DNA from: Caballeronia sp. dw_19
Lineage (GTDB): Bacteria; Pseudomonadota; Gammaproteobacteria; Burkholderiales; Burkholderiaceae
Length of the DNA: 64,000 nucleotides
Direction of reading: 5' to 3'
NCBI RefSeq assembly: GCF_018449515.1
Contig: NZ_JAAVUQ010000004.1
Span: 310,001 to 374,000 of the forward strand
Positions within the stretch are counted from its first letter, which is position 1; every line of letters begins with the position of its first letter. Shown here one piece after another: positions 56,542-64,000 of the stretch. Under the pieces are notes generated by a model. The model did no database searches. It saw nothing but the letters and a program-made list of their open reading frames with translations, and was not told the origin of the DNA. Position numbers and translations under genes: made by a program.

Positions 56542-56862
56542 ATGCTTTACGAAATCAGAACCTATACCTTCAAACCGTTGCGTGCCGCCGAATGGCTTGC
56601 GTTATACAAAAGCGAAGCCCTGCCGCTTCAGAAGGAATTCCTGGGCGAACTGATCGGCTTCTTCACCACCGAGATTGGCGACATCAGCCAGATCGTTCAT
56701 ATCTGGGCGTACAAGAGCCTGGACGATCGGCTCGAGCGCCGCGACAGGATGGCAGCCGACAGCCGCTGGCAAGCATTCGGCAGCAAGGTGAAAGAAAAGG
56801 ACATTCTCGTCAGCATGGAGTCGCGGATCATGCGGCCCACGGATTTCTCGCCGCTGAAATAG
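56542..56862 (+). CDS. NIPSNAP family protein
   Basis: 106 aa single NIPSNAP domain: MLYEIRTYTFKPLRAAEWLALY, GELIGFFTTEIGDISQIVHIWAY and the terminal ESRIMRPTDFSPL. A ferredoxin-like fold of unknown function, commonly encoded beside oxidoreductases in Burkholderia clusters. AGGAG lies 10 bases before the start. It is 28 bases from the upstream SDR, so operonic. Confidence 0.88.
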   Translation: MLYEIRTYTFKPLRAAEWLALYKSEALPLQKEFLGELIGFFTTEIGDISQIVHIWAYKSLDDRLERRDRMAADSRWQAFGSKVKEKDILVSMESRIMRPTDFSPLK

Positions 56863-56944
56863 TGTAACCAATCAAAGGAACACGCAGCCTTCAGGTTCGT
56901 CATGCGGACCGGTGGCGACGCCCTACATAGCGATGGTGAACAGC

Positions 56945-57439
56945 ATGTCTACTCCGCTTTTCGATGATCTCCCCGCATCGCTCAAGAGCGTGCAAACCCG
57001 CCCTCTGTTCGTCATGCGACTAGATGTGAAACCGATTGTGATCGTCGGTGAAACGCCGGGGCCGTTTCGTCGCGTGGGAATTGTGCCGTCGGGGACATTT
57101 GCCGGCGAACGGCTGTCCGGCAAGGTGCTGGACGGCGGCAGCGACTGGCAAACCGTTCGCGGCGACGCAAGCACGACGCTCGACGTGCGCCTGATCCTGC
57201 AAACCGACGACGGCGTGAACCTGACGATGGCGTATCGCGGCGTACGTCACGGACCCGTTGACGTCATTCAACGACTGGAAAAAGGCGAGGAAGTCGACCC
57301 GGCGAGCTACTATTTCCGGATCAACCCCATGTTCGAAGCGCCCGCAGGAAAGTATGAGTGGCTGAACCGGATCATCGCCGTGGGGACGGGACACCGGTTC
57401 GCCTATGGGCCTGTTTACAGCGTTTTTGAAGTCCTGTAG
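56945..57439 (+). CDS. DUF3237 domain protein
   Basis: 164 aa from ATG 56945; longer in-frame starts exist at GTG 56912 and ATG 56933. The DUF3237 pattern is visible: RPLFVMRLDVKPIVIVGETP, GTFAGERLSGKVLDGGSDWQ, DVRLILQTDDGVNLTMAYRGV and a final FAYGPVYSVFEVL. A beta-rich fold of unknown activity often found with reductases and hydrolases. It is the last gene of the plus-strand run, followed by a terminator-like stem. Confidence 0.85.
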   Translation: MSTPLFDDLPASLKSVQTRPLFVMRLDVKPIVIVGETPGPFRRVGIVPSGTFAGERLSGKVLDGGSDWQTVRGDASTTLDVRLILQTDDGVNLTMAYRGVRHGPVDVIQRLEKGEEVDPASYYFRINPMFEAPAGKYEWLNRIIAVGTGHRFAYGPVYSVFEVL

Positions 57440-57464
57440 CCGGTTCGCCGCCGGCTTCCTTCTT
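57438..57464 (+). terminator. Terminator at the end of the detoxification cluster
   Basis: AGCCGG (57438-57443) and CCGGCT (57451-57456) form a 6-bp stem beginning in the DUF3237 stop codon, followed by the pyrimidine-rich TCCTTCTT. Confidence 0.6.
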
Positions 57465-57481
57465 CCACAGAACCCGCAATG

Positions 57482-58207
57482 CTAGCCGGCGTGCGTTGAC
57501 TGCGGCCACAGCGTGCGGCCGAAAAAGGTCAGCGTCCGGTCCCACGCCAGTTGCGACCAGACCGGATCGAACTGGGTCCTGGCAATACGGCCCGGGCCGA
57601 CCGCTGTTTCGTTGGCGAACGCATGATGCGCAAGATAGCGATGAAACTCGACGTCGACCTTGGCCTCGGTCAGCTTGCTCTCCAGTGCGTCGACCGTTTC
57701 AGCCGGGAAGAACTCGTCCTGTGTGGCCCAGTGACCAAGCACGGGTGCCTTGATCTTCGATGCATCGACGTATTCGAGCGGCGGGAAGCCGTACCACACC
57801 GTCCCGGCGGATAGGTCAGGGACATGACAGAGGGCCAGCAGCGTGAGCGCGCCGCCCATGCAATAGCCGGTCACGCCGACCCGCTCCGACTGCGCCTTGA
57901 GGTACTTCACGGCACCCGCTATGTCCTGACCGGCAGCATCCGCGAAATCGAGTGCGCCCAGCAGGTGGCTGGCCTCTTCCTCTTCAACGGTGGTTTTTCC
58001 GCGAAATAGATCGGGAACCAGCGCCAGATAACCGGATTGCGCGAAGCGGTCTGCCACGCCGCGGATCTGGTCATTCAAGCCCCACCATTCCTGAATCACG
58101 ACGATGGCAGGCGCGCCCTCCAGTTTCTGCGGTTTGGCCAAATAACCCTGAACGTCTTTCCCGTCAGGGCGTTGATAGGTGATCATGGATCCTGGTGACT
58201 GTTTCAT
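57482..58207 (-). CDS. Dienelactone hydrolase family protein
   Basis: 241 aa from ATG 58207 (an in-frame start at 58255 adds a 16-residue leader). The DLH fold is evident: VVIQEWWGLNDQIRGVADRFA, GYCMGGALTLLAL with the Cys nucleophile, Asp in ATQDEFFPAE, and His in LAHHAFANE. Carboxymethylenebutenolidase relatives open lactones of aromatic degradation; several act on other esters. It converges with the plus-strand cluster and is separate from the next LysR. Confidence 0.9.
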   Translation of the reverse strand: MKQSPGSMITYQRPDGKDVQGYLAKPQKLEGAPAIVVIQEWWGLNDQIRGVADRFAQSGYLALVPDLFRGKTTVEEEEASHLLGALDFADAAGQDIAGAVKYLKAQSERVGVTGYCMGGALTLLALCHVPDLSAGTVWYGFPPLEYVDASKIKAPVLGHWATQDEFFPAETVDALESKLTEAKVDVEFHRYLAHHAFANETAVGPGRIARTQFDPVWSQLAWDRTLTFFGRTLWPQSTHAG

Positions 58208-58614
58208 GACATGGTCCTCGATTGGGCGGAACCGGTAGCATAGCGCCAGTGGCACGGGTACGCATACTGCGGTCAGTTGTCAATGAGCAAGGGCATTGCT
58301 CTCGCTGGCCGGATTGGTGACGCAACGGGCAATCCTCGCGATCCGCGCCCTAACAAAGCGTCGCAGGATGATCGCGCGGGGTTGCACCGTCAAGAGGAAA
58401 ACCGGCTGAATGGATCGCGGACTAACGGTTGCCGAATACATCGCATTCCTTATTTTTATTAAATGCGGTCGTCATGCGATAGCGGCCACCGCAGTTTGAA
58501 CGGCAATCAAGGCCCAGAAGCCGCAATACCATTTCGGATGACAACGTTGAGGCCCGGTTCACAGGTTACGCCTGCCGGTGCTACAGCAACTAAGATCGGG
58601 CGCCAAAGACCTCG
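58208..58614. other. 407-bp gene-free stretch
   Basis: No recognisable gene. It contains a small stem GAGCAA-N5-TTGCTC (58285-58301) and a short AT-rich patch at 58450-58465. Presumably includes the promoter of the dienelactone hydrolase gene. Confidence 0.35.
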
Positions 58615-59505
58615 TCAATTGAGCCGCGCCTTGATGAAATCGATGAACAAGCGGGTCCTGGCCGGCAAGAGCCGGGTATCGGTAATCGCGTGCACCTGGA
58701 TCGGCGCAAGACTCCACTCCGGAAGTACCCGCCGTAGACGTCCCGACGCTACATCCTCGCGCGCAAGCTCCGTATCGAGCACGGCGATACCCACACCCGC
58801 CATCGCCAGCGCACGGCTCAGGCCGACACTGTTCATCCTGAAGCGCGACGCAATCATCACATTGACCACCTCGTCCCCGCGATGAAGGGTTCTCGACACG
58901 TCCCCCTGGCTCGTCGCCGCTTGCCCGATGCACAGCACGTGATGCGTCAGGTCGTCGGGATGGATCAGCGGCGCGGCGGCCTTGAGATAGTCGGGCGATG
59001 CATAGAGATAACGTGGCAACAGCGCGATCTGCCGTGCGACAAGCGTTGATGGCGTTGTCGGCGGCGGTCCCATGCGAATGGCGAGATCGAACGGATCGCT
59101 CTGCAAGTCCACGCGTCGCGGCGTCAGGTCGAATTCGAAACTGATGAGCGGATAAGCCTTCGCGAACTCGCTCAGGATCGGCGCGAGATAACCGGTCGCG
59201 AGATCGACCGGCATCGACACCCGCAGCGTGCCGCTTGGACGTTCCACTACATCGAGCAGGGATTCGTGCGCGATGCGTGCCTCTTCGACAATGCTCTGAC
59301 ACCGCTTGAAATACACCTCGCCCGCCGCGGTGAGTTCGACCTTGCGCGTCGAGCGATGAAGCAACTGGAGGCCAATCGTCTTTTCCAGTTCCGATATATG
59401 TCGCGACAGCGTTGAATTGGGCATATCCAGCGCTTCGGCCGCGCCCCTGAAGCTTTTGGTCCGGGCGACTTCCACGAATAACCGCATATAGCTCAACAGT
59501 TCCAC
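58615..59505 (-). CDS. LysR-type transcriptional regulator
   Basis: 296 aa. HTH residues 1-60 (MELLSYMRLFVEVARTKSFRGAAEALDMPNSTLSRHISELEKTIGLQLL) match the CrgA/AaeR subgroup typical of regulators next to reductases. It is divergent from the old-yellow-enzyme gene at 59609 with 104 bases between starts, so it probably represses or activates that operon in response to electrophiles. Confidence 0.92.
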   Translation of the reverse strand: MELLSYMRLFVEVARTKSFRGAAEALDMPNSTLSRHISELEKTIGLQLLHRSTRKVELTAAGEVYFKRCQSIVEEARIAHESLLDVVERPSGTLRVSMPVDLATGYLAPILSEFAKAYPLISFEFDLTPRRVDLQSDPFDLAIRMGPPPTTPSTLVARQIALLPRYLYASPDYLKAAAPLIHPDDLTHHVLCIGQAATSQGDVSRTLHRGDEVVNVMIASRFRMNSVGLSRALAMAGVGIAVLDTELAREDVASGRLRRVLPEWSLAPIQVHAITDTRLLPARTRLFIDFIKARLN

Positions 59506-59511
59506 GATGAT

Positions 59512-59529
59512 TGCTCCACTGGTGGATCA
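59512..59529. promoter_or_regulatory. Imperfect inverted repeat in LysR/OYE divergent promoter
   Basis: TGCTCCAC (59512-59519) and GTGGATCA (59522-59529) match at seven of eight positions around a two-base centre, directly upstream of the LysR start. Candidate operator; the spacing is not the classical T-N11-A. Confidence 0.4.
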
Positions 59530-59608
59530 CTGTTTTCAAGTATAGCTATTTATCCCTTGGATGGATCAATGCAACATGTCTCTACACCTTCTCAATCAAG
59601 GAATCGAC

Positions 59609-60676
59609 ATGAACCCGCTCTTCAGCACTACCCGGATTGGCCGCTACACGCTTCGCAATCGCCTTGTCATGGCGCCGATGACCCGCTCACGCGCCGATGA
59701 CACCACGGGCGTGCCCTCGCCCATGGCGGTGGACTACTACGGCCAGCGCGCCGACGCCGGCCTGATCATTACGGAAGGCACCTATCCCGCGCCGATGGGC
59801 AAAGGCTACGTGCGCACGCCGGGCATCCATTCCGAGGCGCAGATCGATGCCTGGAAGCATGTCACCGATGCGGTGCATGCCAAGGGCGGCCTTATCTTCC
59901 TGCAGCTCATGCACACCGGCCGCATCTCTCATCCGAGCCTGTTGCCGAACGGCGCGACGCCCGTCGCGCCTTCGGCAATCCGTCCCGCCGGCACGGTATT
60001 CACCGCGACGGGACCGCAAGAGTTTGTACAACCGCGCGCCCTTGAGACCGATGAGATAGCGGATATCGTCCAGGCGTATCGGCTTGCCACGCGCAACGCG
60101 CTGACTGCAGGCTTCGACGGCGTTGAATTGCATGCGGCCTCGGGGTATCTGCCCGAGCAGTTTTTGTCATCGGGAACGAACCAGCGGACCGATCTTTACG
60201 GCGGCTCGCTTACCAATCGCGCGCGCTTCATCCTGGAAGTATTGGGCGCGATGTCTCAGGAAGCGGGCAGCGACCGCGTCGGTATCAAGATCGCGCCTGA
60301 AATGGGCTTCAACGATGTAACCGATGCAACACCGCAGGAGACCTATCGTTATCTCGTGGAGCAACTTGCCGCGCTCAAGCTGGCGTATCTGCATGTGGCG
60401 AAGACCAAGAGCGAATTCGATTACCGCACGTTCCTTCGTCCGTTGTTCGGTGGCCCCTATCTGGCAGGCGGCGGACTGACCAGCGAGAGCGCGCAAACGC
60501 TGATCGAGCAGGACAACGCGGATGCAACCGTGTTTGGCAGCCTCTATCTCGCCAACCCGGATTTGCCACAGCGCTTTCTCGCCGATGCACCGTTCAACAC
60601 CCCCGAGCGCGACACGTTTTATTCGCCCGGACCGACTGGATATATCGACTATCCGACACTGGAGAAAACTCAATGA
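59609..60676 (+). CDS. Alkene reductase, old yellow enzyme family (NemA-like)
   Basis: 355 aa from ATG 59609 (CAAGG precedes; an upstream ATG at 59561 adds 16 residues). Signatures: LVMAPMTRSRAD, FLQLMHTGRISHPSLLP, GFDGVELHAASGYLPEQFLSSGTNQRTDLYGGS with the catalytic Tyr, and VFGSLYLANPDLPQRF. Closely resembles N-ethylmaleimide reductases that reduce maleimides, nitro-aromatics and enones with NADPH. The stop overlaps the next gene's start (ATGA), implying coupling with the MDR enzyme. Confidence 0.94.
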   Translation: MNPLFSTTRIGRYTLRNRLVMAPMTRSRADDTTGVPSPMAVDYYGQRADAGLIITEGTYPAPMGKGYVRTPGIHSEAQIDAWKHVTDAVHAKGGLIFLQLMHTGRISHPSLLPNGATPVAPSAIRPAGTVFTATGPQEFVQPRALETDEIADIVQAYRLATRNALTAGFDGVELHAASGYLPEQFLSSGTNQRTDLYGGSLTNRARFILEVLGAMSQEAGSDRVGIKIAPEMGFNDVTDATPQETYRYLVEQLAALKLAYLHVAKTKSEFDYRTFLRPLFGGPYLAGGGLTSESAQTLIEQDNADATVFGSLYLANPDLPQRFLADAPFNTPERDTFYSPGPTGYIDYPTLEKTQ

Positions 60677-61596
60677 ACCGCGCTCTTCGTATCCACGCCT
60701 ACGGCGGTCCTGACGCCGTGAAGATTGACAGCATCGCGATGCCGGCCGCCGCTTCAGGCGAGGTCGTGGTTCACGTCAAGGCCGCGGGAATCAACGGTCT
60801 CGACTGGAAGATCCGCGACGGCTGGTTGCAAAACGATTTCCCGTTGCCCCTCCTCGCGACACTCGGCGTTGAGCTCGCCGGCGAAGTGATTGAAGTCGGC
60901 GCCGGCGTGAGCGGGTTCGTTATCGGCGACCGGGTCATGGGGCCCGTGGGTGGAATCGGCGCCTATGCCGATTTCATAGCAATCGCCTCGAACACGCTGG
61001 TGAAAACGCCTGCCAGCCTGACCGACGAGCTTGCTGCGGCTATCCCCGTTGGGGCGCTGACCGCATGGCAGGCGTTGTTCGAAGCGGGAGAACTGAAACG
61101 CGGCCAGACCGTATTGATTCATGGCGCGGCCGGCGGCGTGGGGAGTTTCGCCGTCCAGTTCGCGCGCCGTGCCGGGGCGCGTGTCATAGCGACAGCTCAG
61201 GGCATCAACGCGGGTTATCTGCGTGGGTTGGGTGCGGATGAAGTCATCAACTATCGGACTTCGTCGTTCTGGGAGCGGACCAGGGACATCGATCTGGTGC
61301 TTGATCTGGTGGGCGGCTCGGCGCTCGCCAACTCGTGGCAAGTGATAACCGATGCGGGAAGAATCGTGAGCACGGCCGCGCCGGATATTGCAGCCCATAC
61401 GCCAGCGGGCAAGCACGGTATCTGGTTTCAGATGCGACCCGATGCGGCCCAACTTGCAGAGATTGTGAGCCTGGTCGATCAAGGCGCGGTGAAAGTGGAA
61501 GTATCGGAAGCCGCTGGATTGAGCGACGCTGCCGCTGCGATCGAGCGCAACAAGACGGGACATGGACCGGGGAAAGCGGTGATCCTGTTTCAATGA
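60673..61596 (+). CDS. NADP-dependent MDR family oxidoreductase (quinone reductase type)
   Basis: 307 aa. The GroES-like domain (ALRIHAYGGPDAVKIDSIAMPAAASGEVVVHVKAAGINGLDW), zinc-less LGVELAGEVIEVG, and Rossmann motif HGAAGGVGSFAVQFARRAG (~155-172) identify a quinone oxidoreductase-like enzyme. Translationally coupled to the ene-reductase, reproducing the gene pair at 53485-55664. Confidence 0.92.
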   Translation: MNRALRIHAYGGPDAVKIDSIAMPAAASGEVVVHVKAAGINGLDWKIRDGWLQNDFPLPLLATLGVELAGEVIEVGAGVSGFVIGDRVMGPVGGIGAYADFIAIASNTLVKTPASLTDELAAAIPVGALTAWQALFEAGELKRGQTVLIHGAAGGVGSFAVQFARRAGARVIATAQGINAGYLRGLGADEVINYRTSSFWERTRDIDLVLDLVGGSALANSWQVITDAGRIVSTAAPDIAAHTPAGKHGIWFQMRPDAAQLAEIVSLVDQGAVKVEVSEAAGLSDAAAAIERNKTGHGPGKAVILFQ

Positions 61597-61699
61597 ATAA
61601 TGACTTCGCTGTGGGGAGCCGCAGCGAAGTCATCCTTACCGATCAAGATGATCGTGGCTGGTCAAACCGTGCCCCCAATCCACGGCATCAAACCGCAGG

Positions 61700-62155
61700 T
61701 CATTGAGCCCCGAATTCACGTACGCGATGCCAGTTTTCATCGGCATGTCCTTCCGGGTTGCCCTCTTGTTGCCAGAGCACATACGCACGTTCGCTAAGGT
61801 GCTGGTGGGCGGCGCGTTGCCAATAGTCGTCGGCCCGCCCCTCAGGGCAACCATCCTGTTCCCACAAAAAGTAGGCGCGCATGCGGATGCCCTGCTCCAG
61901 ACCCTGTCTCGTTTCCGAACTATTGTCCAGATCGTCGCCATAAGACGCCAGTTGACCACCTCGCCCCACGTGAACCCTTGCGCTCAAGCTTGGCAGTTCG
62001 GCATCGGGCACCAGGCGCCCGTGAGCCGCTGCCTCCAGTGCCTTTGCTTCGTATCGCGCATCATCAGGGGAATCATCCGCCTGCCCAAGCGTGACTGGGT
62101 AGGTATGAATAACCGTTCCGCTGCCGTCCAACACATCAATCAAGCGCTCCGCCAT
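61700..62155 (-). CDS. DUF2934 domain protein with two repeats
   Basis: 151 aa from ATG 62155, preceded by GGGGA at eight bases (an in-frame start at 62197 adds 14 residues). The C-terminus has two DUF2934 motifs: RMRAYFLWEQDGCPEGRADD (~100) and ERAYVLWQQEGNPEGHADEN (~128). DUF2934 is a short helical motif of unknown function, often at the C-terminus of stress-related proteins. The N-terminal half (LIDVLDGSGTVIHTYPVTL) is a small beta-rich domain I do not recognise. Confidence 0.78.
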   Translation of the reverse strand: MAERLIDVLDGSGTVIHTYPVTLGQADDSPDDARYEAKALEAAAHGRLVPDAELPSLSARVHVGRGGQLASYGDDLDNSSETRQGLEQGIRMRAYFLWEQDGCPEGRADDYWQRAAHQHLSERAYVLWQQEGNPEGHADENWHRVREFGAQ

Positions 62156-62415
62156 TGCCGTGCTCCCCAAGGGTGTTTGCCGAACCGTCGCTATCAAAGA
62201 ACGAGGTAACCCGGATACAGACGCCGCGGAACCTCAGCCCTGTGCGGCTCGCCAATCACATCTGCTCATCTTCCACGATGGACCGGCGTTCCCTCGCCTT
62301 ACATAAAGACGTTGCGCAAGGATCGATCCACGTGAACAAAATTCAGCATCAATCAGTCGGCGAACCCGGCCGAACCGCTCAGCGTGTCGGGTTTGCCACG
62401 CGGGCGGCTCTTCTC

Positions 62416-63894
62416 TTATTTCGCGGCGGTGGCTGCCAGCACGGGTGAATCAGCCGGCGCAGCCCAGCTACTGCGGCGCATGTGATGGATGATCAGCGGG
62501 ACGCCGCCAAACACCACGATGCCAAGCGTCACCAGCCCGATGTACATGGCCGGCGAACCCACCGGCAACTGGTCGGGCGGGAAGAACGACACCACGAAGC
62601 TGAACACCACACCCGCGAGGCCCACGCCCGCAAAAATCCACATCCCCACGATCCCGCCTGGCACCGTGAACGGACGCTTGAGATCGGGCGCGGAATAGCG
62701 CAGTTTTATCGCTGCGGCATACATCAGCATGTAAGCGATCAAATACAGTGCAATAGTCATTGCCGAGATCAGGAAAAATGCGACCGATACATCCTTGATG
62801 ACGAAGTAAAAGCACGACATCAGGGTAACGATCACCCCTTGCACCAGCAGGATATGGGTGGGCATCCCTTTTTTGTTCTTCGCCTGCAGCAGCGGCGGCA
62901 GTTCGCCTTCATGAGCCGTTTCAAGCAGTCCACGCGAAGGGCTGCCAAGCCACGCCAGCACCCCGCTTATGGCGCCCACGCCCACGAGCAGCGACAGCGC
63001 CGATACCAGCCACTGCATGTGCCAGATGTCCGTGATGACCGCGGCGAAGGTATCGAATACGCCGGACTGCAGCGAGATCTTTTCGTACGGAAGAATGCCG
63101 GCGATCGGCAGCGCACCAAGCGCAAAAATCAGGATCGAAATGATGGCGCCCAGACCAATTGCAGCAGGGTAGCCGCGGCTCGGGCTGCGCATGTCCATCA
63201 CGTGCACGGCCTGGACCTCGACGCCGGCGAACAGCAACACGATACCGGCGAGAAACGCGATGGTGCCGAAGCCATGGATCGCGGGCCAATAACGCGCCTG
63301 ACCCGCTTCCGAAAGCGCCGGGTCCTTCAGATGCTGCCAGCCGAGTGCGTGCCCCGTATAGATCCAGTACGCCAGCAACGCGAGCAATACAACCCCAGGA
63401 ACGATCGTGCCGATAATGAACGTCCAGTTGGCGATCCGCGCGAAAACCTCCACGCCTTGCAGCACCACCCAGGTAGAAAGCCAATAGGCAACGATGCAAA
63501 ACACGCCGACATAGACGCCATTGGTCGCCAGCTCCGGGCGGCCGATCGTATAAGCGATAGCCGCCGCACCGAACGTCAGCGCGACCGGATACCACACCAC
63601 GTTTTGAATCCATTGCAGCCAGATGGCGAGGAAGCCCCACCGATTGCCGAATGCCTCACCCACCCACGTATATATTCCACCGCGCCGGTCGGCGAAAGCA
63701 CCGCCAAGTTCGGCGGAGATCAGTGACGCCGGGATCAGGTAGAAGATCACGGTGAACGCGAGATAGACGAACATCGTCATCTCTTCCTTCGCGAGCAGCG
63801 GCAAGCCGCGCAAGCTGGTCACCACGGCGGCGGCCGTCATCAAGCCGATTGATGTGGCACTCAGGTAAGTGCCTTTTTTTGCTGTCGCAGTCAT
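62416..63894 (-). CDS. APC-family amino acid permease (GadC-like antiporter)
   Basis: 492 aa with ~12 hydrophobic segments. N-terminal LMTAAAVVTSLRGLPLLAKEEMTMFVYLAFTVIFYLIPASLISAELG resembles the GadC TM1/TM2 region, with the acid-pathway motif RRGGIYTWVGEAFG; ILIFALGALPIAGILP and WLGSPSRGLLETAHEGELPPLLQ are also typical. GadC exchanges glutamate for GABA. No decarboxylase gene is next to it here, so the physiological substrate is open. Its promoter region holds a 3 x 12-bp repeat. Confidence 0.9.
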   Translation of the reverse strand: MTATAKKGTYLSATSIGLMTAAAVVTSLRGLPLLAKEEMTMFVYLAFTVIFYLIPASLISAELGGAFADRRGGIYTWVGEAFGNRWGFLAIWLQWIQNVVWYPVALTFGAAAIAYTIGRPELATNGVYVGVFCIVAYWLSTWVVLQGVEVFARIANWTFIIGTIVPGVVLLALLAYWIYTGHALGWQHLKDPALSEAGQARYWPAIHGFGTIAFLAGIVLLFAGVEVQAVHVMDMRSPSRGYPAAIGLGAIISILIFALGALPIAGILPYEKISLQSGVFDTFAAVITDIWHMQWLVSALSLLVGVGAISGVLAWLGSPSRGLLETAHEGELPPLLQAKNKKGMPTHILLVQGVIVTLMSCFYFVIKDVSVAFFLISAMTIALYLIAYMLMYAAAIKLRYSAPDLKRPFTVPGGIVGMWIFAGVGLAGVVFSFVVSFFPPDQLPVGSPAMYIGLVTLGIVVFGGVPLIIHHMRRSSWAAPADSPVLAATAAK

Positions 63895-63911
63895 ATCAGA
63901 CTCCTGGTCGT

Positions 63912-63947
63912 TAAGCCGTCAACTAAGTCGTCAACTAAGCCGTCAAT
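63912..63947. repeat. 3 x 12-bp tandem repeat upstream of permease
   Basis: TAAGCCGTCAAC, TAAGTCGTCAAC and TAAGCCGTCAAT in tandem, 18 bases upstream of the permease start. Shares the CTAAGCC core with the repeat at 5116-5151. Confidence 0.75.
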
Positions 63948-64000
63948 GTCAGTTATGGTGAAAGCTCGGTCCCGCCTTTGAGTTAGGCACCGGGTTTTCC

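Overview
The window looks like chromosomal DNA of a Burkholderiaceae bacterium, most likely Paraburkholderia or Caballeronia. The basis is high GC, many LysR-type regulators paired with small oxidoreductase or transport operons, a complete kdpFABCDE locus, a Pseudomonas-101-type NAD formate dehydrogenase, and ~1 kb palindromic repeats of a kind I associate with this group. Genus assignment is inference. I recognise no tRNA, rRNA, CRISPR array, transposase or phage gene.

Layout. 0-8.2 kb: GST; LysR + dicarboxylate/amino-acid symporter + tandem-fused Asp/Glu racemase; LysR divergent from a HAD dehalogenase and class II aldolase; an HPP membrane-protein gene broken by one stop codon. 8.3-11.3 kb: formate dehydrogenase, LysR and an M24 peptidase-like protein. 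11.9-15.9 kb: four-gene polyamine-type ABC importer. 16.4-19.3 kb: three-gene ribose-type ABC importer. 20.2-23.5 kb: an SDR and two alpha/beta hydrolases divergent from a CGNR zinc-finger regulator, with a duplicated inverted-repeat operator between them. 24.1-27.2 kb: small secreted protein, MFS transporter, LysR, then a probable small RNA on the minus strand.

27.35-44.34 kb is the most unusual part. Two ~1 kb palindromic elements (A and B), whose central segments lie in opposite orientations, bracket a histidine-kinase fragment, a solitary fliD, a gluconolactonase-like remnant, a gulonate/carnitine-type dehydrogenase with a GntR regulator, a universal stress protein, a lytic transglycosylase-like protein and the kdp operon. 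The kdp operon begins with an extra 34-aa membrane micropeptide translationally coupled to kdpF.

44.5-49.7 kb: YVTN beta-propeller protein divergent from mntH; a DUF2946/putative barrel/CopC metal cluster; a methyltransferase tail and a GNAT. 49.9-61.6 kb: two LysR-controlled electrophile/xenobiotic clusters, each containing an old-yellow-enzyme reductase followed by a zinc-free quinone-oxidoreductase-like MDR; the larger also carries a hydrolase, SDRs, GST, NIPSNAP and DUF3237 proteins, with a dienelactone hydrolase nearby. 61.7-64 kb: DUF2934 protein and a GadC-like amino-acid permease.

Functionally the window is accessory metabolism and stress response: nutrient import, C1 oxidation, K+ and Mn2+/Cu homeostasis and electrophile detoxification. 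Most units have their own regulator, and several T-N11-A or other palindromic operators are visible beside them.
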